The position numbers and the translations under genes were made by a program. Of a DNA stretch of 64,000 nucleotides, positions 1-10,681 are shown piece after piece. The notes under the pieces are model-generated. The model was not told the DNA's origin, ran no database searches, and saw nothing but the letters and a program-made list of their open reading frames with translations. The stretch's first letter is position 1. Every line of letters begins with the position of its first letter. This DNA is from Leptobrachium leishanense. Its lineage: Eukaryota; Chordata; Amphibia; Anura; Megophryidae. The stretch lies in the NCBI GenBank assembly GCA_009667805.1, contig CM019067.1, positions 245,865,721 through 245,929,720 of the forward strand, read 5' to 3'.

Positions 1-366
1 AAGTGTTTCTCGTAGAAGTCTCGGTAGATCAATGTCACTTGAGCCCCTGAATCCAACAGGGCTTTCGTGTAGACTCCCTCCACTTGGATTGGCACAATAG
101 GAGAAGGACCTATCAGCTGGTCAGGAAACTTGGTGGTGGCACCAGGACACTTAGACCCAGTTTGTTGTACCCTGGCCTTCTTCTTGGCCCGTGTAGGTTT
201 TGGGTGTGCATTGCTTCCCCATGACGTAGGTCCGGATGCTAAGGGAGTGACTCTTTCAGTCCTGGCAGGCTCAGCAGTTGGCCAGACTTTGGGCCCTCTC
301 GCCCTCTTAGTCCTGGCTTGATTTTTGGAGCGGGTTTCAACCTTCGGGCACCTAGGTTGCTCCTTC
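1..366 (-). CDS. Ty3/gypsy retropepsin region, partial at window edge
   Basis: Start of the pol reading frame of a Ty3/gypsy element that runs off the left edge. Reading the minus strand from about 366 the frame is open to position 1: a basic, proline-rich linker, then the aspartic-protease active site ALLDSGAQVTLIY near positions 30-70. The D-S-G triad is the catalytic aspartate loop of retropepsins, which cut Gag and Pol during particle assembly. The frame is shifted by -1 relative to the Gag frame that ends at 365-367, the arrangement used by elements with -1 ribosomal frameshifting; a mutational frameshift is equally possible. RT, RNase H and integrase would lie beyond the left edge. Confidence 0.75.
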
Positions 367-1855
367 ACTTGTGCCCTCTGGCGTTTCCCGCCGGTGAGGT
401 AGATAACAGTCCTTCCAAGGCTTTCAACAACTCCTCTACTCTATTTCCTTCAGGCTTTTGGCTTTTGCATTGTGTGCGGAAATGGCCCATTTCTCCACAA
501 CTGAAACACCTCTTCTTTGAAGACGGAGACGCATTCACCCGCTGTGATTCGGATGAAGGACCCTGGCCAGACGCCACAGCAACTCCGGTTGTCTGCATGT
601 CCGTAAGGAACTTCTGCATCTCTGTCTGTGTCTCTGTCACCTTCAACAATACTCGGCACAGTTCCGCGTACGCCTGTTGCAGTTCAGCTTGAGCTTCTTG
701 TACCTCCTTAACAGTTTTTCACAACTCGCCTTGTACAGAGAGGTTTAATTCTTTGACAGCCTTCTCTGTGGATTTAAAAGCGATCAGATGCTCTTGTTCG
801 TCCACGTCGGATCCGTAGGTATCCAACGAGTCGCTTTTAGGCTGCAAACAGTCGTTATGCCTCACAGGTTGCGCGTAAACTCTTTCTCCTCGCCTGAAGG
901 ATTTTTCTTCCAGTAAAGCCTCCTCCTCTCTGACAGCTCGGATCAGTTCCAGGTACTTCAGTTCTTGATTACCTTCTCTGCTTCTCAGCTGCAGCATCAC
1001 TGGATCTAGAGGTTGAGAGCCCCACAGGATCCGTTTCATTCAGATCTTATCCACTTCAGCCTGTTCGGCCCCTTTCTTGAGGAGAATCTGGTGCAGAATC
1101 TTATCTAGGCGCCTCATATATTCGGTCATTCTCTCACCTTTCCGCTGGTAGGTGTGTTCATACTGATATACGAGCTCTGCAGCCTTTTCCGTTCGCCCAA
1201 AAACTTCCTCCAGAACGTTTAAATAATCTAAAGCAGTGCAGTCTTTCTTACTCAATTTTAGGCTTCTTACAGCTTCTGACGCAGGTCCCTTTAAGCTCTC
1301 GGAGATCCTTTGCTTTTTCTGGGCTTCAGGGACGTCCCACTCATCCAGAGCCTGCATCGCCTGTTCCACCCATTCTTCAAAGGTTTCTTCTCCCGCCGGA
1401 GTTGGTACGTTTCCTGTAAAATTTCTCAACCGTCGATAACCGAAGTTAGTGTGCGGAGGGCTTGTTCTCTGACACTTAGCTAGCAAATCTCCAATAGCCA
1501 CTATAAATTCAGGCCAGATCATGGCCAACGGACTGGGCGCAGGAACACTTGCGGATTCGCCACGTGGCGCACTTGGCTGAATCAGTTGGACTTCCACCTC
1601 ATCGGTCAGCTTCACGCTCGCGCCCTGAAAACACACTGGAATACCCTTTCTCCACTCAAAAAGAACATACGTGTGAGAGGTATCTGGGTTCTCTTTAATG
1701 TCCAGGATTAACCCCCGATGATCTGGTGTCAGCGCGGCCACGGCCTGGCGAATCTGATCTTCGGCCCAAGTGTCTGCGGGAATATCCATGACTATACAAA
1801 ATTCTAACTGACTACTGTGCTCCTCACACCATTCGGCAGCAGTGTCTGGATCCAT
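365..1855 (-). pseudogene. PNMA-like Ty3/gypsy Gag with in-frame stops
   Basis: Gag polyprotein of the same element. I take the start at 1855 (MDPDTAAEWCEEHSS) rather than the upstream Met at 1912 because the paraneoplastic-antigen (PNMA) family begins with a similar Trp-Cys segment a few residues after Met. The order is an N-terminal RNA-binding-like domain, a capsid core (EETFEEWVEQA, SLKGPASEAVRSL, YMRRLDKIL), a C-terminal capsid helix ending LELIRAVREEEALLEE, a Gln/Glu-rich coiled segment, and a CCHC zinc knuckle CFSCGEMGHFRTQC near 500-545. The match to PNMA proteins, which derive from Ty3/gypsy Gag, is strong by eye. Two in-frame TGA codons (1040-1042 and about 711-713) break the frame; the third TGA (365-367) is probably the natural Gag end. 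Inactive unless the TGAs are suppressed. Confidence 0.8.
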
Positions 1856-2081
1856 ATTTAACCCTTTAGATGTGTTTTTTCCAGAGACTGGATCCCGGAA
1901 ACGAGCCCCCACGTGTAGCGCTCACTCCCGGAGGAGCCGCTGAAATTGAACCTCGGGTCAGTCTCCCCGCACTAGGGAATAAATATACTCCAGCACCGTC
2001 GTGGATATTATAAATTATATAGTTTACTAGAATAAATGGCATATAATGAATAACACGGTGTTCGTATATATATTTACAGTA

Positions 2082-2205
2082 CTTCGTAATGCGGGAAACG
2101 CGCAGCGGAAAAGAAATACGATGCTTCGTAATTCGAGAAACGCGCTGCAGAAAAGAGAAAATACAAGACTTCGTAATTCGAGAAACGCGCAGCGGAAAAG
2201 AAAAG
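2082..2205. repeat. Three-copy 42-45 bp tandem repeat in retroelement leader
   Basis: Three imperfect units begin at 2082, 2124 and 2169, each starting CTTCGTAATNCG and continuing AGAAACGCGCNGC. They lie between the Gag start and the probable LTR, so they would be in the untranslated leader of the genomic RNA. Possible packaging or promoter repeats; the function is unknown. Confidence 0.8.
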
Positions 2206-2272
2206 GAAAAATAAATCTTTAACCCCCTTTTTTGTTTGGGGAGTGAGTCCCGCACAGGTTATGTCCCAGAAT

Positions 2273-2943
2273 GTACGTGTGTGTGTGTGTTATGGTACCC
2301 GGGTACAATATTCAACTGGCCAGTGAATTGCTTAGGAGGTATCTTCGACTAGTCAAGTTGGGGCCCTGTGGGTTTTGGAAACAAACAGCAGCGTGCTTTA
2401 TTTTCACAACGGCCTGGAAGGCCTCTCACCCATCTGCCAGATACTTGATGCTCCGCTCGACCCAGGACGTCTCTCCGCTCGATGTTGACTGGGGTTCTCC
2501 TGGTTACTGGATCCGCTGTCTGGCTTTCTGTAGCTACCGCAAGATATCCAGTTCACCGCCTGCTCTCCCTGTCCAATCGATCTGCGGTACTCCTAACTCG
2601 GGGTCCTCCGGCTTCCTCAATATCAGCGCGGGTAGTCCTGTGAATCACTGGGTCTTCCTCTGGTAAGGCTGAATAACCCGGTCTTTAGCTCTGTCAGGCT
2701 CCGGCCTAGTCGCTGTCTCGTTCTGCTGCTCTGCGTCTTGCTCCTCTCACTCCCTGGCGCGCTCTGCCAGCTCTCCCCACAAGGCTCAGGATGTAACTGT
2801 CTGTGTCCCACCCACTTCCTGTGTCACTCTCAAAGCATGCCGGAAAATGTAGTCCCAATGTTCAATGTCTCTTATCGTGCTTGTCTCCCTCCGGTGGCCA
2901 AAAATAGGTACTGCCACGACAGGGAATTAAACCCAGCGCTACA
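2273..2943 (-). mobile_element. Probable 5' LTR of the PNMA-Gag gypsy element
   Basis: Bounded by TG at 2273 and CA at 2943, upstream of Gag on the element's strand. On that strand an AATAAA-like polyadenylation signal is present near 2398-2406, and the U5-side end carries a (GT)n run at about 2277-2290. No second LTR lies in the window, so the ends, target duplication and primer-binding site cannot be confirmed; I see no convincing tRNA-complementary site at the inner edge. Boundaries are tentative. Confidence 0.35.
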
Positions 2944-2959
2944 CCGGTATTAGAATTTT

Positions 2960-3275
2960 TTTTTTTTTTTAAAAATGCCTAAAAGATACTAAAAAAATAA
3001 AATCAATAAATAAAGAGATTTTTTACTATGGATTAAAGGAATAAATGGTTTATTAGATATTGGATAAAAACAGGAATATTTTTAATATTGAAACCTATGG
3101 GGTTCATTTGCCTGAATAAACCTGCCAAATGAAAACACCGGACATCAGGAGATTTCTTTGCTATTCGGTGTCTCTGAACAGATTAACCATTATTTCTCTA
3201 TGGGGACTTTCACTGCCTTCGAACAGGCACCGTACTTGCTGTCAGTTTGCCAAAATTTGTGTATGAGAATATGGG
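2960..3275 (-). mobile_element. MITE family A fragment, reverse orientation
   Basis: Shares the family A internal landmarks in reverse: a segment like AATAAACCTGCCAAATGAAA, the phrase TCTATGGGGACTTTCACTGCC, and CGAACAGGCACCGTAC, all found forward in the complete copies at 26120-27019 and 51495-52372. Both termini are missing. Confidence 0.65.
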
Positions 3276-3390
3276 AGAGCTCCACAGCAATAAACCTCAC
3301 ACAGTAATGTGTGCCGTGTATTATGAGCATTCAGTGTTATATGGGAGTACTGACTTATGAGTAAAAGTAGTTAAAAAAAATGTAAAACTC

Positions 3391-3460
3391 GGGGGGGGGG
3401 GGTGGTGACACCACGAGTTACCGCACCGGGTGGCACCAACCCTAGTGACGCCACTGACAT
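3391..3460. mobile_element. hAT-like terminus next to a G12 run
   Basis: A poly-G run (3391-3402) is followed by a segment ending CCCTAGTGACGCCACTG, the reverse complement of the CAGTGGCG start common in hAT ends. No matching other end is nearby, so this is a fragment. Weak call. Confidence 0.35.
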
Positions 3461-4143
3461 AGATCCCAGTGATAAGCCAAGAATATAAAATATTGTTTAA
3501 ATTTCATATTGAAACGTTTCCTTCCTACTGGATAGTGTGTGTGTGGGGGGGGGTGTGGGTAGAGGGTTTAGAGGCTATGGGCGACACTGATCCTTAGTAT
3601 GTCTTTAAATGCACTAAATCTAACTTTGTGTCACATATATAATTCTTAACTAATTTGAATTACAAAACGGAATTTAAGTAAATGCTAATTTCTTTAAAAG
3701 AGAGGTTTATGAAAGTGTATAGGTTTAGCTGTCACCTTTATTTCTCTTCTGATACATATTGTGTGCAAGGAAGTCCTGGTAACAAACCCATTAAATATAT
3801 TTTCATCACGAGCTTGCTGTTAAAGCTTCATTCGCTGACAGATTAACGTGCTTATCCATGACGGCACGCTGAATTTTATCATACTGAAATGATTTCTGTG
3901 TCTCTAGCTTGACGTGCCTTTGTTATTATATGGACTCTCTAGATTTTCAAGTTATATCTTACTAAAAAGTAAATGTTATGACAAAGAGATATAAACATTT
4001 AGATATAACTAATTATTAATGCACATTTATCCATCCATTCGCTACATCCTGCTACATATCATAAAGTGTGCCAAGGCCTGACATTGCTTTTGAAGCATGG
4101 TCTAATTAACTCTCAATAATAATCTCAATATAAATGAGGTTGC
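3461..4143. other. AT-rich intergenic stretch
   Basis: Only a short (GT)n-(G)n run near 3535-3560 stands out. No ORF or repeat family recognised. Confidence 0.6.
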
Positions 4144-4278
4144 TTACTTGTGGCTGAATAAAAGCTTTACTCATCTGCAAAATTAATTCAAATTGAAACT
4201 GTTCTTCTCCTGTGTGTAAGAATAATTGGGTTATTAATTTTCTAAGCTCTGTAATATTTATAATTTATGTGTGGGATC
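4144..4278 (+). repeat. 135-bp repeat, left member of an inverted pair
   Basis: Begins TTACTTGTGGCTGAATAAAA and ends TGTGTGGGATC. Its reverse complement recurs at 10415-10549 over the whole length with few differences. Either the two ends of one large element or two copies of a dispersed repeat; no target duplication is visible outside the pair. Confidence 0.75.
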
Positions 4279-4497
4279 TATGGGATCATCATGTAGGCCT
4301 AAGGCACATTCTTAATGTTGTACAGGAAGAGCTGCTAAAGACCAAAAGCTTACATGGAATAAGAAACATGTCTGTGCTTCAGATATATCCAAATATTTAG
4401 AATACCAACACATGAAGTAAATACATACATAGTGGCAGACCTATATCTAAAATATATGGTGACCCCCATATAATGTGGGACAATGTGCCAGGTCTGA

Positions 4498-4800
4498 GGC
4501 TCCGTTCACACTGCGCGATTTTCATATTCGCGACATGGTCTGATAATGTCGCGCGACATCGCTGTTTTGTGCGATTTTTGCAAAGCACCACCAATACAAA
4601 TCGCAAAATCGCAGATAGCAAATCGCAAAAAAAGGATCATGTACCAGCGACATGCTTCTGCGACGCGAGACGTCGGGCGACATCGCGCGGCAAGATGTGA
4701 ACAGCTCCATTGAAATGCATTGGAGAAGCTACACAGTGTGACGTTGCGCGGATTTTGCTGCGACGTCGCGGCAAAATCCGCGCGATAAATCACACGGAGT
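4498..4800. mobile_element. Palindromic MITE with CTCCGTTCACACTG ends
   Basis: The left end GCTCCGTTCACACTGCGCG pairs imperfectly with the right end CGCGCGATAAATCACACGGAG. Inside, 4745-4784 is a further hairpin with stem GCGCGGATTTTGC and its complement. The block is rich in CGCGAC/GTCGCG words, unlike its AT-rich surroundings. A non-autonomous DNA transposon, probably Harbinger-like; the target duplication is unclear. Confidence 0.6.
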
Positions 4801-5199
4801 TATTATTACGATAACTTGGTACCACAGATACCTTGTTAAATTGCCACTTAATCCCTTCGTCGTGTACGAAGTGTGGTAGACATCGTTGGGATTGCACTCT
4901 GTATGCAAACAACGTCCTCTACATGTCATCCATTAAAATCATCTGTTTGTAGGTACTGAACTGATTAATGTTTCCTGCTGTATGTTATATTGGCACCCAG
5001 GAGAAGACCTAAGAGTACCATACCACATGTCAGTAAGTCCTTGCACTAAAAAGATTATGCTTTTAACATGAAATAGGAGAAGTCCGCGGGATGAATACTT
5101 CACCTGAGGGAGTCATGCAGTGCTAGTCTTAATTTAATCAACTTGGAATCCGTGGTATAAGCAGCCACACATGTAATATTGAATTAATATTGTTATTTA

Positions 5200-5498
5200 C
5201 AGGGTTATTCAAAGAGAATCCAAAAGTCAACGCACGTTTGGAGACTTTTCGTTCTCTTCAATTTGGTGCGATTCGGCGATCCCATTTCGGCCACCCTGCG
5301 GTGTATTCAGCAAGCACCACAGGGCCGTCGTAGTGCAGGGAAAAGCCGCCGCAAACCCGCGGGCGCCCAACACTCACTGCAAAACCCAGCGAACGCACAC
5401 CGAAACCCGCAAAAACATCTGGATTAACCCCGCCGAACACACCGGAGAAACCCAGCAGCTGCCGATCACAGCGCAGAGCAGCCGCCGGAAAAAGCCGC
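5200..5498 (-). mobile_element. MITE family A, 3' half in reverse
   Basis: Starts with the family A terminus CAGGGTTATTCAAAGAGA preceded by TTA, then runs through the GC-rich internal part (ACCCGC..., CAGCAGCTGCCGATCACAGC, GCCGCCGGAAAAAGCC) that is found in the opposite sense at 52090-52372. Homology stops near 5498, where an unrelated GC-rich block begins. Confidence 0.7.
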
Positions 5499-5820
5499 GG
5501 GAGGCCAGGGGGAGAAATTGGCACTTGGCCCGGGGACTTGGGGGGCCGATACGGGCACCAGGCCACGGCGGCGTACCGCCACGTACCCCGTGAATCGCCA
5601 AAAAAAAAGAAATGGCGAAATAAAGTGGGTAGGGAGAAAAAATCAAACAAAAAAAAAAGGGGGGTAGGGTGATGGGGAGTAAAAGAAAGTCATAGGTTGG
5701 CATCAGAAAGTAGAAAATAAAAGTCTCAAAAACCCAGCCGGAAAACATCGAAAACAGGGAGAAACAAGGAGAAAAAGTGTCGCTTGGGTCCCATCAACCC
5801 GTGTCCCGAAAAATGGGAGC

Positions 5821-6768
5821 TCACCCAGCAGGTAGCTCGCCGCCCGTGAGGCCTGATATTGTTGCCACAACCAACTTGACAACGCTGCGTCTGCTGCCCA
5901 TCTCCGGTAGACCTCTGGGCATCCAGGGAGCTCCGGCCTTAGCCCCCCCGCAGAGAGACCCCATCCGCCACGCGGTGTCGTCCTGCAGAGAGGGACGGAG
6001 CAGCTGTACCCACACAATCGGCGAGGAGGGGCCCTCAAATCCCTCCAAACCGTGGTCTCGGCCTCCAGGATGTGTCGGCGCTCCAGCCGATGCCCCACAG
6101 GCCAGTACCCTGGGCGCGTCACGCAAATCTTGCCCTCCTCTAGGCACCAGCTCGGCTCTTGACTCAGGGACCAGCAGAGTCGGGGGCTCCGAGTTCCCTC
6201 TCACCTTCCTCAGGCCTCCAGACTCCAGCCAGCCCTCGCAGCCTTCCAGCGGACCCGAGGTATCTCCTCTCCCATTCCTCTCTTCGCGGTTCCCCACAGC
6301 ATCCTCGATACAAGTCTCAGTGAGGCATCTAGCAGCTGCAGCACTATCCTCCGCCCGACTAGGGACCACCTTGCCCCGGTAGTGCAAAGCATGGGACATC
6401 CTTCGCCACACTCCCCTGGTGAGAGGACTATCCAGATCTTCTCCATCCAGGAGCTGCAAGCAGGCCTCCAGGCCTTCCAAGAAGGTGTCCACACCTCCCA
6501 CGCAGGGCGCGGGCCCATCCCGCTGCTCATCACCCATCTCTCCATGCTGGTCTCCGTCTCGGGCTGTCGAGAGAGATGGGCCCATCCTCTCCCCAGCCCC
6601 TAGTACAGGGTCAGACCGGGCCAAGGCAGCAGGGCAGTCGAACAGAAAGGCCCCAGGGGTCAGGACGGAGGCCGCAACATGGTCACCAGCCCCTCGTGTC
6701 ATCTCCGTTACAGCGGCTGTGGGGAGTGTCTCCGGTCCGGAGGGGGGAACAAAACGGCCTCCGGACAT
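5821..6768 (-). CDS. Anonymous 315-codon ORF in a GC-rich block
   Basis: A 315-codon frame from ATG at 6768 on the minus strand inside an unusually GC-rich region (about 5500-6800). I recognise no domain, signal peptide or catalytic motif. The product would be rich in Gly, Ala, Arg, Glu and Ser, and the opposite strand is also open over long parts (5777-6382 and 6419-6847), which is expected by chance in GC-rich DNA. It could be the 5' part of a retroelement, a domesticated gene or noncoding DNA. The adjacent A-rich and G-rich runs near 5587-5665 would fit a retroposed origin. Confidence 0.2.
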   Translation of the reverse strand: MSGGRFVPPSGPETLPTAAVTEMTRGAGDHVAASVLTPGAFLFDCPAALARSDPVLGAGERMGPSLSTARDGDQHGEMGDEQRDGPAPCVGGVDTFLEGLEACLQLLDGEDLDSPLTRGVWRRMSHALHYRGKVVPSRAEDSAAAARCLTETCIEDAVGNREERNGRGDTSGPLEGCEGWLESGGLRKVRGNSEPPTLLVPESRAELVPRGGQDLRDAPRVLACGASAGAPTHPGGRDHGLEGFEGPSSPIVWVQLLRPSLQDDTAWRMGSLCGGAKAGAPWMPRGLPEMGSRRSVVKLVVATISGLTGGELPAG

Positions 6769-6849
6769 CTCAAATCCGATGGCCAGCGAGCCTGGGTCCT
6801 TAAATCTAAATTACTCGGCGTATGATGCTGTAAATAGACTTTTGTAGAC

Positions 6850-7479
6850 TGCTGTAGATAGACTTTCATGCATGTTTTCCTTAGTACTTCAGAGATCTGC
6901 CCTGTTATATATATATCCCATTGGTTTATGAAGTGTGATTATACACAGGTTTCTCCACATTGGGGTGTATAGATGTTCGACCTCGTGGTTTGGCGCCGTA
7001 TCGTTTTTGTTCAATATACAGTATATATCTATATTTAATTTCACATTTGACACAGAATTCCACTAAGACCTTCAGTCTCTTCATCGTGAGGCTAGTCAAG
7101 GGCTAAACAAAGAAATATAGATAGGTGCAACCAGAAGAATGTGAGGCTTGTGTAGCCGGTGTTGTTATTTCACATTTACAGTGGTGGACTAATACATTCA
7201 GTGAACATTATGTCAGCAAGGTTCTGATTAAAGATGATGTGGTTTATTTTCATGCATAGCAAATGTCAGTCATTGCAAGTTGCAGATAAAGGATAAAAGG
7301 ACAGTTGGAGGACCTGAAGACATTCTTTGGGAAGGTCAAGAGCATGAAGTGTTGAAGAATGCAGTATAATCATGTTTTAGGAATACCACTGACATCAGTT
7401 AACAAGACATTGTTTTTCATGAACCATGCTTACAACCATATAAGTGTGTGTCTGCTTTAAAATGGTATAGATGCATACG
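6850..7479. other. AT-rich stretch without recognised features
   Basis: TA-rich tracts near 6908-6920 and 7015-7040 only; no gene or repeat that I can support. Confidence 0.55.
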
Positions 7480-8110
7480 TTTTGAAGATTGACTGGCCGA
7501 TTGACAGCAAAATATGATGCACTTCGACGCAGCTCGATGCAATTTGACAATCTTCGGTGGCAGTGAAATTGTCCCATAGAGAAGTAATGGTTAATCTATT
7601 TAGAGAATATTGAACTGCACGGAAGTGTCAGTGAAATGCCTTGATTTTCAGTGGTTCAGTTCAACAGGTTTAAACAGGCAAATCCCATAGGTATCAATGT
7701 AAACAAGTATTATCATTTTTTTTTTATTCAACCATTTATTTTCTGTTAATAAAATAAAGTCTTAAAATAAAGACTTTTTATGTATTTATTTTTTAAGAAG
7801 TTTTTGGTATTTTTTTGGATTTTTGATTCACATTTTTTATTCTGTAATAGACCTTTTTATGATGTTTTAAAGAACTTTTTTTAATTCTTTACACAAAGTT
7901 TCATGTATTTTTTTATTGTTTTAAATGGCTTTTAAAAGAATAGCAGTGGTCCATTTTTTTTCCTGCAGTTCGGCAGCATTTGTCGGTCAGTTCGGCGCTT
8001 CTCAGCAGCGTTCAGTAGTCTGTTCGTTCGTCTTCAGCGATGTTTGGTGGCCCGATCAGTGTTCGGTGGCGGTGTTTGTCGGTCTGTTCAACGTTCGACG
8101 GCACCACGTT
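7480..8110. mobile_element. Diverged relative of MITE family A
   Basis: Keeps the family A order: a segment like CCCATAGAGAAGTAATGGTTAA, then AATCCCATAGGTATCAATGT, an AT-rich middle, and a TTCGG-rich right part. The sequence is strongly diverged and the termini are not conserved. Confidence 0.5.
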
Positions 8111-8484
8111 CTTGACTTTAAAGTGGTCTGGTATAGGTATGACAATATTTCAAGAGTCTTTACCATCCAGGACCATCAACACCAATCTCCAGATTACAGA
8201 CTAAAATAATATTTTCCTAAAAATACCATTTCTATTTTTGCCTCCATCTGTTTTGCCCCCAATCTCAACAATTTCTCATTCCCTGCCAGAATATAGCAAA
8301 ATGCAGCCACCTCCATGCTCCACTGTGGTCAGGTCTTTGCTGGGGCCGCAAATCAGATGAAGGTGGGTGTGGGCTTGGGATAGTGTCAAATTCATCAGAA
8401 TGAAGTTAGCTGGTGGCCTGAGGAAATGAAAAGGGGCAGAGCAGTAGTAGATTGAGTATATTCCTCTTTAAACTCAGCTCCTAA

Positions 8485-10010
8485 TAGACATGTGCACAGC
8501 ACAACATTTCGTTTTGAACTAATGGATTAGTCCTAAAATGCAATTTATTTAGTTGCTAAAGAAATTCGTTTTCAGTTCTTTAGTATGAAAACTAATTTCA
8601 TTCATCCGAAAACCAGTGGATACAATTACTATTGTAGTGTCTCCTCAGATCGCTGAGATCGCTGCTTGTTACAGTATCACTCACTCTCAGCACAATGTGC
8701 CAGGCAAAGCTGTTACAATAACTGACTGCTGCTCATCACAGTGCTCAGAGTTTCACTAAAACTAGTAAATAATATTTTTATATATAAGAGGTTAGAACAA
8801 TATTATTTCCTTGTTTTACTGAAACTCTGAGCGCTGTTACAGTCAGTTACTGTAACAGCTGAGCCTGATACATTGTACTGAGAGATAATATAACAAGCAG
8901 CCGATCTCAGCGCTCACAGCCACTGGATTTAAAGGGCTAAAAAAAAAAGGCTCCTCTCTGTATAATGTATAGAACATCCTCCTACATTAATTAATACCCC
9001 TCTCTGTATAATGTATACAACATCCACCTGCATTAATTAATGCCCCTCTCTGTATAGAACATCTTACTGCATTGGCATGTGGAGGGTGCAGAACTTCGGA
9101 ATGCAATGCTTATCCAGCACAGGAGAGGGAACTTTTACTTAAACTTTCTATCTCTGTGGGGGAGACACAGGAATATAAAAGCAGGGGAGAGGCAAAATAT
9201 TAACGTAAATCGGTCTGAAAGCTCAGAGAAGAGATGACTGGTGCAAATTGATTTTTATAATAAAATAAAGCACTTTAAATCTAGGGAAAACATTCAAATA
9301 AATCACACTGAAGGCTCATAATGACAGAGTAACTGTGAGAGCTGGATACTAAATGTATCAGACGTAAAAAAAACTTTATAACAAGCAGCACTGGGAGAGG
9401 AGAGGGACTTTATATAAAACGTGTATTATAGATGAGGAAAGGGGGATAGTGCTCCTGGATAATATAAAATGTATCAGACCTAAGCCCCTATTATTTGGAG
9501 CGGGAGGGGAGATAACACACATTTTATATAAAGTCCCTCTCTTCTCCCAGCGCTGCTTGTTATAAAGGGGTTTTTACTATCCAGCCCTCCTCTGTCATTA
9601 GCTTTCAGTGTGATTTATTTGAATGTTTTCCTTCTCCAGCTGCTTTTATCATCTTGTCTGCCTCATAGACATGCAAGGGTTAAGTAAAGGTTTCCTCTTC
9701 TGTGCTGGCTGTCTGTGCTGCGAGTGAGTATTCTGGAGCTCTATCACTGTCAGATTTTCAGGTAGGGGTTGGGAAGGATTACACATACAAACTTTTTCTG
9801 TAGCTTTGCGATGTTGCGTTCAATACTGGTCTCCTTCACTCATCAATGTAATATCACAAAAAGGACTGAAACTAAAATGTAGTGCATTTTATTCTAGTTT
9901 CTTTCGTTTTTTGTACTGAGCAGTTTCGTATCTCTTCAGTCATACTGAAACTAAATTATCCCAAAATTCGGACTAAATCGTTTTAGTACTAAAACTAATG
10001 CACATGTCTA
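8485..10010. mobile_element. hAT foldback element with perfect 8-bp TSD
   Basis: The ends are TAGACATGTGCA and TGCACATGTCTA, flanked on both sides by the identical 8-mer GCTCCTAA (8477-8484 and 10011-10018). An 8-bp duplication with these termini fits the hAT superfamily. There is no transposase ORF, so it is non-autonomous. Inside are two further inverted-repeat systems (about 8640-8920 and 9285-9640), a tandem array at 8953-9073, and ACTAAAAC/GTTTTAGT words mirrored near the two ends. A lone right end of the same family appears at 48180-48335. Confidence 0.85.
8953..9073 (+). repeat. About 2.5 copies of a 50-bp tandem repeat
   Basis: Units of the form CCTCTCTGTATAATGTATA then GAACATCC and CATTAATTAAT repeat inside the hAT foldback element. 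Confidence 0.75.
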
Positions 10011-10414
10011 GCTCCTAACAGTAGAAGAATGTCTGGATCAATGCCCATGCTTTGCAGTGGAGATCATTCGCATTGCATTTGCCCCAGTTGGTAGTCCAAT
10101 GACCAATCTGAGCCTGATCTTGTAAATGGTATTCTAGATCGAAACGGTATGAGCTGTGTGTTGACATTGCTCTATACTTCACTTTCGTTCCCATCAAATC
10201 ATTCATCCTTTTTACACTTCTGCTGCACCATCCATTTTTTTCTTGTTGAAAACTCAAAACAAGATTGGATTTTGACTCTTCAGCATTCACATACACCTTG
10301 CTGTGAGTCCTTTAAATCTAGCATTGTGGGACATTCGGATTATAGTTACAAAGTCCATGTCAGCTTTTGGTCTTTAGTAGCTGTTCCTGTTCAACATTAA
10401 GAATATGCCACATG

Positions 10415-10549
10415 GATCTCACACATAAATTATAAATATTACAGAGCTGAGAAAATTAATAACCCAATTATTCTTACACACAGGTGAAAAACTGTTTAAA
10501 TTTGAATTAATTTTGCAGATGAGTAAAGCTTTTATTCAGCCACAAGTAA
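10415..10549 (-). repeat. 135-bp repeat, right member of an inverted pair
   Basis: Reverse complement of 4144-4278; see that entry. It ends CACAAGTAA. Confidence 0.75.
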
Positions 10550-10681
10550 ACAAATATTCTTCCATCTTATAATGCATCGTTCTAGTATTTTACACAGATA
10601 CAAACCCTTTTTTGGACATTTATTAAGTTTCCAAATCATCTAAATGTTCAACAAATTCTTAAGTGAGAACTGAAACAATTT

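Noticed and set aside
2910..2945. tRNA-like 3' end (GGGTTTAATTCCC on the minus strand)
   Set aside because: Has a T-arm-like box but no anticodon or D arm upstream; probably part of the LTR or a SINE trace.
5777..6382. 201-codon plus-strand ORF
   Set aside because: Opposite the 315-codon minus frame in GC-rich DNA; no motif, and at most one of the two could be real.
10015..10296. 94-codon minus-strand ORF
   Set aside because: Looks like ordinary intergenic sequence; no recognised domain, splice context or repeat family.
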